64,000 nt of DNA, taken from the NCBI RefSeq assembly GCF_005405925.1, contig NZ_BJHV01000001.1:7750001-7814000 (forward strand), in the 5' to 3' direction. This DNA comes from Streptomyces antimycoticus. GTDB lineage: Bacteria; Actinomycetota; Actinomycetes; Streptomycetales; Streptomycetaceae. Below the pieces are notes generated by a model. That model did not search any database, was not told the DNA's origin, and saw only the letters and a program-made list of their open reading frames with translations. This document shows positions 52,941 through 60,199 of the stretch, in pieces. Position 1 is the stretch's first letter, and each line of letters opens with the position of its first letter. A program made the position numbers and the translations under genes.

Positions 52941-53131
52941 CTAGGGGTGTCTTGTCGATCAGGCCGGATCAGCGAGCGGCGTCTGGTGCAGGGGGCACCT
53001 CCCAGCGGTAGCTGGGGGAGCATCGCAAGTCGCGTGAGGAGAGCGCAGCGGCGCTGCGTGCGACGAGCGCGGCGCCGCGAGGTGCCGTGCCAGGCGTCGG
53101 GAGCCCGGCATGATCGGCGAGACACCCCTAG
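52941..53131. mobile_element. 191-bp MITE-like element with 27-bp terminal inverted repeats
   Basis: Both ends begin CTAGGGGTGTCT inwards; the 27-bp ends match at 24 positions (52941-52967 against 53105-53131). The outer CTAG may be the target duplication, giving a 183-bp element starting GGGTGTCT, as in IS5-like families of Streptomyces. No transposase is encoded; frames across it are repeat artefacts. It carries a copy of the 29-bp hairpin repeat. It sits exactly between two convergent genes and supplies or overlaps the TAG stop of the ADP-ribosylglycohydrolase gene. Confidence 0.8.
52992..53020 (+). repeat. Dispersed 29-bp hairpin repeat, copy 3 (inside MITE)
   Basis: Identical over 29 bp to the reverse complement of 8415-8443. 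Being inside the MITE-like element it may show how this block spreads, but copies 1 and 2 lack the MITE ends. Confidence 0.85.
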
Positions 53132-54204
53132 CGCCCCGCCGAGACCGCCAGCCGGTGGGTGCGGGCCGCCAGGTCGCTGATGCGGGCGCCATCGAAGCCG
53201 AAGACGGCGCTGCGCACCCGGTCCTCCAGCGGCGCGGTCCACTGCGGCGGGATGGCGGCCGCGCCGCACAGCACCCCCGCGACCGACCCGGCCGTGGCGC
53301 CGTTGGAGTCGGTGTCCAGGCCGCCGCGCACCGTCAGGGCGATCGTCGTCGTGAAGTCGCCCGCGCCGTAGAGCAGCCCCGCCGTGAGAACGGCGGCGTT
53401 GGGGACCACATGGATCCAGGGCAGCCCGGCGGTCTCCCGCTCCAGCTGGGCGAGCGCGTCCGCCCACGCCACGCCCGCGTCGTGCAGGGACGCGGCCCGG
53501 CGCACCGTACGGGCCAGTCGGCAACGCCCCGGGATCCGGTCCAGGGCGCTCGAGACGGCGGCGCGCGGACCGTCCGCCGTGAACGCGGCCGCGATCAGCG
53601 CGGCCGCCCACATCGCCCCGTACACCCCGTTGCCGGTGTGGGAGAGGACGGCGTCCCGGCGGGCCATCGCGGCGGCCCGGTGCGGATCGCCGGGGTTGAC
53701 CCAGCCGTGGACGTCGGCGCGGATCAGGGCGCCGATCCACTCCTGGTAGGGGTTGTCGAGGGTCGCGCTGAGCGGCGGCTTCACCCCGGCCGTGAGGTTG
53801 CGGTAGGTGGCCCGCTCGGCGGTGAAGGTCTGCAGATACGGCAGCCGCAGCAGCCACACCTCGCCGACCTGCTCGGTGGTGAAGCCGGGGCCGTGGGTCT
53901 CCAGCAGGTGCAGACCGAGGACGGAGTAGTCCACGTCGTCGTCACGGCAGCTGCCGTGGATCCGGCCGCGGACGCAGCTCTGCCACTCGGGGCGCAGCGC
54001 GAACTCCACCGGATCGGGCGGCGGCTCCAGCGCGGGGAGGTAGTCGGTCAGCGGCAGGGCGTCGGCGCGGCGCAGATACCGGTCGATGCGGTCGCGGGTC
54101 CAGTGGTCGCCGTTTTCGATGGGCTTGCCGAGCATGTTCCCGGCGATCCGGCCGAGCCAGCCGCCGTGGATCCGGTCCGCGAGTGTGCTCCCGCTGAGGG
54201 CCAT
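53128..54204 (-). CDS. ADP-ribosylglycohydrolase-family protein
   Basis: 358 residues. ARH/DraG fold: GGWLGRIAGNMLGKPIEN, RDDDVDYSVLGL (metal-binding Asp cluster) and C-terminal GLDTDSNGATAGSVAGVLCGA with the second Asp cluster. It removes ADP-ribose from proteins or hydrolyses related N-glycosidic bonds. The TAG stop is within the CTAG end of the MITE-like element, so the natural C-terminus may have been slightly altered. Divergent from glycerate kinase. Confidence 0.9.
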   Translation of the reverse strand: MALSGSTLADRIHGGWLGRIAGNMLGKPIENGDHWTRDRIDRYLRRADALPLTDYLPALEPPPDPVEFALRPEWQSCVRGRIHGSCRDDDVDYSVLGLHLLETHGPGFTTEQVGEVWLLRLPYLQTFTAERATYRNLTAGVKPPLSATLDNPYQEWIGALIRADVHGWVNPGDPHRAAAMARRDAVLSHTGNGVYGAMWAAALIAAAFTADGPRAAVSSALDRIPGRCRLARTVRRAASLHDAGVAWADALAQLERETAGLPWIHVVPNAAVLTAGLLYGAGDFTTTIALTVRGGLDTDSNGATAGSVAGVLCGAAAIPPQWTAPLEDRVRSAVFGFDGARISDLAARTHRLAVSAGR

Positions 54205-54304
54205 GGGTCAGGTGTACCCATATGGGGTGGGTGTACCGGTGAGCCGCGCGCCGGATAGGGTCACAGCGGCGCGACCGCCTGTACGAATGCGAGGAGTTAC
54301 CAAG

Positions 54305-55573
54305 GTGACGGACGCTTCGACGGAGACTTCGAGCGCTATGGGCGCTACGGGCGCTTCGCAGGCAGAGGCCGCGACAGAGACCGAGACGCAGACCGAGACC
54401 AAGACGTGGGCGGAGGGGCAGGCGACGCCTCCGAAGCGCGTGCTGATCGCCGCGGACAAGTTCAAGGGCTCGCTCACGGCGGTGGAGGTCGCCGAGCGCG
54501 TCACGGCGGGGCTGCGCCGCGGCGCGCCCCAGGGCGGCGAGGGACTGCGGATCGCGGCGCTGCCCGTCGCCGACGGCGGGGACGGCACGGTGGACGCGGC
54601 GGTCGCGGCCGGGTTCGAACGGCGCGAGGCGCGGGTCACCGGGCCGCTGGGCGCGCCGGTGACGGCGGCGTACGCGCTGCGCGGGACCACGGCCGTGGTG
54701 GAGATGGCCGAGGCGTCCGGGCTGCGCCATCTGCCGCACGGGGTGTTCGCGCCGCTCACCGCGACCACGTACGGCAGCGGCGAGCTGCTGCGCGCGGCGC
54801 TCGACGCGGGCGCCCGCACGATCGTCTTCGGCGTCGGCGGCAGCGCCACGACGGACGGCGGCGCGGGGATGCTCAGCGCGCTCGGCGCGCGCTTCCTGCG
54901 CGAGGACGGTACGCCCGTGGGGCCGGGCGGGGGCCCGCTGCGCGACCTCGCCACGGCCGATCTGTCCGGCCTCGACCCGCGCCTGGCCGACACCGAGACC
55001 GTCCTGGCCAGCGATGTCGACAACCCCCTGACCGGCCCGAAGGGCGCGGCGGCGGTCTACGGCCCGCAGAAGGGCGCGGGCGAGGACGATGTGGCGGCCC
55101 TGGACGCCGCCCTCGCCCACTACGTACGCGTCCTGGAGCGCGCGGTCGGGGCCCCGGCCGCCGAGTACGCCCTCGCGCCCGGCGCGGGCGCGGCGGGCGG
55201 CATCGGCTTCGGCGCCCTCGTCGGCCTGGGCGCGGCCTTCCGCCCCGGCATCGAGGTGATGCTCGACGTCCTCGGCTTCCCCGCCGCGCTGGAGGGCGCG
55301 GACCTGGTGATCACGGGGGAGGGCTCGCTGGACGAGCAGACCCTGCACGGCAAGGCCCCGGCGGGCGTCGCGGCGGCGGCCCGGGCGCGGGGCATCGAGG
55401 TGGTCGCGGTCTGCGGCCGCCTGGCCCTCGCCCCGGTGGCCCTGGGCAACGCGGGCATCCGCCGCGCCTACCCCCTCACCGACCTGGAACCGGACCCGGC
55501 CCGCTGCATCGCCGAAGCCGGCCCCCTCCTGGAACGCGCAGCAGAACGCCTGGCGGCAGACTTCCTGACCTGA
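54305..55573 (+). CDS. Glycerate kinase (GarK/GlxK family)
   Basis: 422 residues. Phosphorylates D-glycerate. Family motifs: IAADKFKGSLTA, VADGGDGTVDA, FGVGGSATTDGGAGML, LASDVDNPLTGP and ITGEGSLDEQT. A Thr/Glu-rich leader of about 45 residues (ATETETQTETKT) precedes the fold. GTG 54305 has GAGGAG 8 nt upstream; an internal ATG at 54338 is possible. Convergent with pssA, separated by a perfect hairpin. Confidence 0.92.
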   Translation: MTDASTETSSAMGATGASQAEAATETETQTETKTWAEGQATPPKRVLIAADKFKGSLTAVEVAERVTAGLRRGAPQGGEGLRIAALPVADGGDGTVDAAVAAGFERREARVTGPLGAPVTAAYALRGTTAVVEMAEASGLRHLPHGVFAPLTATTYGSGELLRAALDAGARTIVFGVGGSATTDGGAGMLSALGARFLREDGTPVGPGGGPLRDLATADLSGLDPRLADTETVLASDVDNPLTGPKGAAAVYGPQKGAGEDDVAALDAALAHYVRVLERAVGAPAAEYALAPGAGAAGGIGFGALVGLGAAFRPGIEVMLDVLGFPAALEGADLVITGEGSLDEQTLHGKAPAGVAAAARARGIEVVAVCGRLALAPVALGNAGIRRAYPLTDLEPDPARCIAEAGPLLERAAERLAADFLT

Positions 55574-55740
55574 CGCCGCACGGGGCCGCTGGGGGCCTTT
55601 CCCCGCCCCTCCCCCGAACCGGGGGAAGCCCCCGGACCCCAGCGGGACTGCGCCGGGCCGCCGCCACCGGGCCGCGCTCGGCCCACCCGGCCTCGTCGTG
55701 CCTCAAGCTCCCGCCGCGGAGCGCAACGCACCGGGAACGG

Positions 55741-55785
55741 CGAATGGGGTGGACCCGAGTGCAATGCTCGGGTCCACCCCATTCG
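55741..55785. terminator. Perfect 19-bp stem bidirectional terminator
   Basis: Arms 55741-55759 (CGAATGGGGTGGACCCGAG) and 55767-55785 are exactly complementary, with the 7-nt loop TGCAATG. It lies between the ends of convergent glycerate kinase and pssA genes. GC hairpins without a U-tract are usual Streptomyces terminators. A dispersed CCCC-rich repeat lies just before it (55600-55650). Confidence 0.85.
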
Positions 55786-55805
55786 GCAGGTGCGGCCGAA
55801 GGCCG

Positions 55806-56666
55806 CTACGGGAGCTGTGCTGCCCTCGCCTCGCGGCGGTTGTCGCGGAAGGCGTTCACCCGGCGGGCCGTGGCGAAGAGGGGGATCACCGCGCCCATGA
55901 CGACCTGCAGCGCGCAGGCCGACTGGAGCAGCAGCTCGCCGCCGGGGGCCTCGAAGGCCCAGGCCGCCAGCAGCGCCATGCTGGTGACGATCCAGCCGAG
56001 CATGGCCACCGCGAGCCGGCCGCGCGGCTTGGGGTACTCCACCCGGCTCACCATCAGCCAGGCGACGCCGATGATCGCGAGCAGCGTCGGCACGAACGGC
56101 AGGCCCAGCAGGACCACCGAGACCACCGTCAGCGCGCCGAAGGGGCTCGGCATGCCCTGGAAGACTCCGTCACGCAGCGTGACACAGGAGAATCTGGCAA
56201 GCCGTAGCACCACCGCCAGCAGCACCACGATCGCGCCCACCACCGAGACCCGCTGATACGCGTCGTCGGAGACCATGCCCCAGACGAGGACGAAGTACGC
56301 GGGGGCCAGCCCGAAGCTGATCAGGTCGGAGAGGTTGTCCAGCTCCGCACCCATCGCCGAGCTGCGCAGCTTCCGCGCGACCAGTCCGTCGAAGAGGTCG
56401 AAGACGGAGGCGAGCAGCATCAGCATCACGGCGGATGCCGCGCTGTGCCGGGTCATCCCGCCGTCCTCGCTGCCCGTCAGGTGCGGGATGAGGACGCCGG
56501 TGGTGGTGAAGTAGACCGCCAGGAAGCCACAGGTGGCGTTGCCCAGGGTCAGCGTGTCGGCTATCGACAGTCGCGTCGACAGCGGCATGTCGTCCGTCTC
56601 GTCGACGGCGTCCACCTCGGCCTCGGGGACCCAGGTGGCCTGTGTGTCGGGATCAATCACGGTCAA
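55806..56666 (-). CDS. pssA: CDP-diacylglycerol-serine O-phosphatidyltransferase
   Basis: 286 residues with about eight membrane helices. The CDP-alcohol phosphotransferase motif FDGLVARKLRSSAMGAELDNLSD is complete (D-G-x2-A-R-x8-G-x3-D-x3-D). It makes phosphatidylserine at the membrane. TTG 56666 starts MTVIDPD; GTG 56660 is an alternative. Either overlaps the psd stop, so both are coupled: PssA makes and Psd decarboxylates the same lipid. Confidence 0.92.
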   Translation of the reverse strand: MTVIDPDTQATWVPEAEVDAVDETDDMPLSTRLSIADTLTLGNATCGFLAVYFTTTGVLIPHLTGSEDGGMTRHSAASAVMLMLLASVFDLFDGLVARKLRSSAMGAELDNLSDLISFGLAPAYFVLVWGMVSDDAYQRVSVVGAIVVLLAVVLRLARFSCVTLRDGVFQGMPSPFGALTVVSVVLLGLPFVPTLLAIIGVAWLMVSRVEYPKPRGRLAVAMLGWIVTSMALLAAWAFEAPGGELLLQSACALQVVMGAVIPLFATARRVNAFRDNRREARAAQLP

Positions 56667-57309
56667 GGCGTGTCACCCCCGCGGTGGTGGCCTGGCCGAC
56701 CTCGACCGCGACATCGACACCCTCGGGGAGGTAGATGTCGACCCGCGAGCCGAAGCGGATGAGACCGATCCGCTCACCCTGCTCGACCTTCGTGCCCTGT
56801 GGCACATACGGCACGATACGCCGGGCGACCGCACCGGCGATCTGGACCATCTCGATGTCGCCGAGCTCGGTGTCGAAGTGCCAGACGACCCGCTCGTTGT
56901 TCTCGCTCTCCTTGTTGAACGCGGGAACGAAGCCGCCGGGGATGTGCTCCACGGAGGTCACGGTGCCGGCCAGCGGGGCGCGGTTGACGTGAACATTGAG
57001 CGGGCTCATGAAGATGGCGACGCGGGTGCGCCCGTCCTTCCACGGCATGATGCTCTGCACCACACCGTCGGCCGGCGAGATCACACGGCCTTGCGTGATC
57101 TCTCTCTCGGGGTCGCGGAAGAACCACAGCATGCCCGCCGCGAGCGCGGTGGCGGGCACGGCGACTGCCGCCCAGCGTCCGGAGCGGCGGGCCCGAGCAA
57201 GACTGACCGCCGCGGTGGCAACGGTCGGGAGGAGCCACGGCGATGCTCCGCGCGCGAGGCGTACACCGAACGGGCTGTCGCGTTGTGCAGAGGATTGGCT
57301 GTGGGGCAT
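56653..57309 (-). CDS. psd: Phosphatidylserine decarboxylase, short (type II/archaeal-like) form
   Basis: 218 residues. Self-cleaving pyruvoyl enzyme making phosphatidylethanolamine. Membrane segments at the N-terminus (SPWLLPTVATAAVSLAR, AVPATALAAGMLWFFRDP), then ISPADGVVQ, MSPLNVHVNR and RFGSRVDIYLP, where cleavage at Gly-Ser forms the pyruvoyl group. ATG 57309 was chosen; the open frame to 57399 lacks homology. Overlaps pssA by about 14 bp. Confidence 0.93.
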   Translation of the reverse strand: MPHSQSSAQRDSPFGVRLARGASPWLLPTVATAAVSLARARRSGRWAAVAVPATALAAGMLWFFRDPEREITQGRVISPADGVVQSIMPWKDGRTRVAIFMSPLNVHVNRAPLAGTVTSVEHIPGGFVPAFNKESENNERVVWHFDTELGDIEMVQIAGAVARRIVPYVPQGTKVEQGERIGLIRFGSRVDIYLPEGVDVAVEVGQATTAGVTRLDRD

Positions 57310-57489
57310 GGATGACCTTCGTAGCGGAGGATGCCGCGACGCAAGACTGGGGACGGCGGCTTTCCCGGATGGTATCGGTTGCGAGCGGTAACTGGGCAAG
57401 CGCCGGGGCCTGTCGGTGGCTGGTCAGTGACCGAAGACCCGCGGCGCGGTGTGACCTTCTTCTCTCGGATACCACCCCAAAAGGGACGT

Positions 57490-58692
57490 TCAGTCTTGGG
57501 TTCGGTATTCCTCCAGGAGCCTCCGTCCAATAATCATTTTCTGAATCTCGGCGGTACCTTCGCCGATGAGAAGCATCGGCGCCTCTCGGTAGAGGCGCTC
57601 GATCTCGTATTCCTTGGAGAAGCCGTACCCGCCGTGGATGCGGAAGGCGTCCTCCACGACCTCTTTGCAGTACTCCGACGCGAGGTACTTGGCCATTCCC
57701 GCCTCGAGGTCGTTGCGCGCCCCGGAATCCTTCTTCCGGGCCGCATTGACCATCATCGCATGGGCCGCCTCGACCTTTGTTCCCATTTCGGCCAGTTTGA
57801 ACTGGATGGCCTGGTGCTGCGCGATCGGCTTACCGAAGGTATGCCGCTGCTGCGCGTATGCGACGCCCAGCTCGAAAGCGCGCCGCGCCACACCACAGCC
57901 GCGGGCGGCGACATTCACCCGGCCGACCTCGACTCCGTCCATCATTTGGTAAAAACCTCGGTTCGGCATCCCGCCGAGCACTCGATCGGCCGGAATGCGC
58001 AGTCCGTCCATGATGAGCTCGGTGGTGTCGACGCCCTTGTAGCCCATCTTGTCGATCTTGCCGGGGATGGTCAGACCGGGCCGGACCTCGCCGAAGCCCG
58101 GCTCCTTCTCGATCAGGAAGGTGGTCATCGCCTTGTGCGGCGCGACCCCCTCCTGGGCGTCACCGGTCCGGCACAGAACCGCCACCAGAGTGGAGGTGCC
58201 GCCGTTGGTGAGCCACATCTTCTGCCCGTTCAGGACGTACTCGTCGCCGTCCTGAACCGCCTTGCTGGTGATGGCCGACACATCCGAGCCCAGCCCCGGC
58301 TCCGACATCGAGAAGGCGCCCCGGATCTCGCCCAGCGCCATCTTGGGAAGGAAATACTCCTTCTGTTCCTCGGTGCCGTGCTGCTTGAGCATGTAGGCCA
58401 CGATGAAGTGGGTGTTGATGATGCCCGAGACGCTCATCCAGCCGCGTGCGATCTCCTCCACACACAGCGCGTAGGTGAGCAGTGACTCACCCAGACCGCC
58501 GTATTCCTCCGGGATCATCAGCCCGAAGAGGCCGAGCTCCTTCAGCCCCTCGACGATCGCGGTCGGATATTCATCGCGATGTTCCAGTTCCGTCGCGACC
58601 GGCAGGATCTCCTTGTCGACAAAATCCCTGACCGTGGAGAGGATCTCCCGCTGGATGTCGGTCAGGCCCTCGGTCTGCGCCAGGCGGCTCAT
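57490..58692 (-). CDS. Acyl-CoA dehydrogenase, probable methylsuccinyl-CoA dehydrogenase
   Basis: 400 residues. FAD-dependent acyl-CoA dehydrogenase: AFSMSEPGLGSDVSAI, KMWLTNG, RHTFGKPIAQHQAIQ, and YREAPMLLIGEGTAEIQKMII with the catalytic Glu region. Its place in the ethylmalonyl-CoA operon suggests oxidation of (2S)-methylsuccinyl-CoA to mesaconyl-CoA. It is shorter than the proteobacterial Mcd (about 540 residues) and has the normal ACAD length. The start is 1 bp after the MaoC stop. Confidence 0.88.
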   Translation of the reverse strand: MSRLAQTEGLTDIQREILSTVRDFVDKEILPVATELEHRDEYPTAIVEGLKELGLFGLMIPEEYGGLGESLLTYALCVEEIARGWMSVSGIINTHFIVAYMLKQHGTEEQKEYFLPKMALGEIRGAFSMSEPGLGSDVSAITSKAVQDGDEYVLNGQKMWLTNGGTSTLVAVLCRTGDAQEGVAPHKAMTTFLIEKEPGFGEVRPGLTIPGKIDKMGYKGVDTTELIMDGLRIPADRVLGGMPNRGFYQMMDGVEVGRVNVAARGCGVARRAFELGVAYAQQRHTFGKPIAQHQAIQFKLAEMGTKVEAAHAMMVNAARKKDSGARNDLEAGMAKYLASEYCKEVVEDAFRIHGGYGFSKEYEIERLYREAPMLLIGEGTAEIQKMIIGRRLLEEYRTQD

Positions 58693-58693
58693 A

Positions 58694-59200
58694 TCACTGC
58701 TCTCCCAGCTCCGGGCGGCCCGGCTGCTCGCCGCCCCGCTCCTTGATGTACGTGGCGGTCGGCACCATCACCTTGCGCCGGAAGATGCAGACCAGGGTGC
58801 CGTCCTGCTTGTAGCCCTTGGTCTCCACATGCACGATGCCCCGGTCCGTCTTGGACTTCGACGGCGTCTTGTCGAGGACCGTCGTCTCGCCGTAGATCGT
58901 GTCGCCGTGGAAGGTGGGTGCGACATGCCGTAGCGACTCGACCTCCAGATTGGCGATGGCCTTTCCGGAGACATCGGGGACGGACATCCCCAGGAGCAGT
59001 GAGTAGATATAGTTCCCGACCACCACGTTCTTGCCGAAATCGGTCGTCTTCTCGGCGTAGTTGCTGTCCATGTGCAGCGGGTGGTGGTTCATGGTGAGCA
59101 GACAGAAAAGGTGGTCGTCGTACTCGGTGACCGTCTTCCCCGGCCAGTGCCGGTAGACGTCGCCCACCGTGAACTCCTCATAGGTACGGCCGAACTGCAT
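58694..59200 (-). CDS. MaoC-type hydratase, probable mesaconyl-CoA hydratase
   Basis: 168 residues, one hot-dog domain. Hydratase motif TMNHHPLHMDSNYA (Asp/His catalytic) and GNYIYSLLLGMSVPDVSG. In the operon it would hydrate mesaconyl-CoA to beta-methylmalyl-CoA. Three bp after the CoA-ester lyase stop; the spacing shows one transcript. Confidence 0.9.
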   Translation of the reverse strand: MQFGRTYEEFTVGDVYRHWPGKTVTEYDDHLFCLLTMNHHPLHMDSNYAEKTTDFGKNVVVGNYIYSLLLGMSVPDVSGKAIANLEVESLRHVAPTFHGDTIYGETTVLDKTPSKSKTDRGIVHVETKGYKQDGTLVCIFRRKVMVPTATYIKERGGEQPGRPELGEQ

Positions 59201-59203
59201 GGC

Positions 59204-60199
59204 TCATGCCTCCGGAGGCTGGAAGGCGGACGTACGGGTCATCCCGGCCGCGCGGCCCTTGCCCGCGACGACCAGGGCCATCTTGCGGCTGGCCTCGTCG
59301 ATCATCTCGTCGCCGAGCATCGCCGAGCCCTTCATGCCGCCCTCCGCCGAGGTGCAGTAGTCATAGGCGTCCAGGATCAGCTCGGCGTGGTCGTAGTCCT
59401 CCTGGGACGGCGAGAAGACCTCGTTGGCCGCCTCCACCTGGCCGGGGTGCAGCACCCACTTGCCGTCATAGCCGAGGGCTGCCGCGCGCCCGGCCACCTC
59501 GCGGAAGCCGTCCACGTTCCGGATCTGGAGGTAGGGGCCGTCGATCGCCTGGAGGTCATGGGTGCGGGCCGCCATCAGGATCCGCATCAGGATGTAGTGA
59601 TAGGCGTCCGCCGGATAGCCGGGCGGCTGCTCGCCCACGACCAGCGACTTCATGTTGATGGACGCCATGAAGTCGGCCGGGCCGAAGACGATGGTCTCCA
59701 GACGCGACGAGGCGCCCGCGATCTCGTCCACGTTGACCAGGCCCTTGGCGTTCTCGATCTGCGCCTCGATGCCGATCCGCCCGACCTCGAAGCCCATCGT
59801 CTTCTCGATCTGGGTGAGCAGCAGGTCCAGCGCGATCACCTGCTGGGCGTCCTGCACCTTGGGCAGCATGATGCAGTCCAGGTTGGGGCCCGCGCCCTCG
59901 ACGACCGTGATGACGTCCCGGTACGTCCAGTGGGTGGTCCAGTCATTGACCCGCACCACGCGGGTCTTACCGGTCCAGTCGCCCTCGTTCAGCGCCTTGA
60001 CGATGGTGTGCCGGGCGTCCTCCTTGGCCAGCGGCGCACAGGCGTCCTCCAGGTCCAGGAAGACCTGGTCGGCCGCGAGCCCCTGGGCCTTCTCCAGGAA
60101 GCGCGGATTGGAGCCGGGGACGGCCAGGCAGGAGCGGCGGGGTCGACTGAGGGCGGTTGCGGGCGACGGCCGGGAATCTGCGCGGTCGGGGGCGGTCAT
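59204..60199 (-). CDS. CoA-ester lyase (malyl-/beta-methylmalyl-CoA lyase, CitE-like)
   Basis: 331 residues. HpcH/HpaI-CitE fold: RSCLAVPGSNPRFLEKA, QVFLDLEDACAP, CIMLPKVQDAQQV, EAQIENAKGLVN (metal-binding Glu) and FGPADFMASI (metal-binding Asp). Splits beta-methylmalyl-CoA into propionyl-CoA and glyoxylate in the ethylmalonyl-CoA pathway. ATGA overlap with the mutase gene upstream. Confidence 0.9.
   Translation of the reverse strand: MTAPDRADSRPSPATALSRPRRSCLAVPGSNPRFLEKAQGLAADQVFLDLEDACAPLAKEDARHTIVKALNEGDWTGKTRVVRVNDWTTHWTYRDVITVVEGAGPNLDCIMLPKVQDAQQVIALDLLLTQIEKTMGFEVGRIGIEAQIENAKGLVNVDEIAGASSRLETIVFGPADFMASINMKSLVVGEQPPGYPADAYHYILMRILMAARTHDLQAIDGPYLQIRNVDGFREVAGRAAALGYDGKWVLHPGQVEAANEVFSPSQEDYDHAELILDAYDYCTSAEGGMKGSAMLGDEMIDEASRKMALVVAGKGRAAGMTRTSAFQPPEA

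Noticed and set aside
52947..53192. Small open frames on both strands across the MITE-like element
   Set aside because: Created by the element and hairpin; no transposase motif and no ribosome-binding site.
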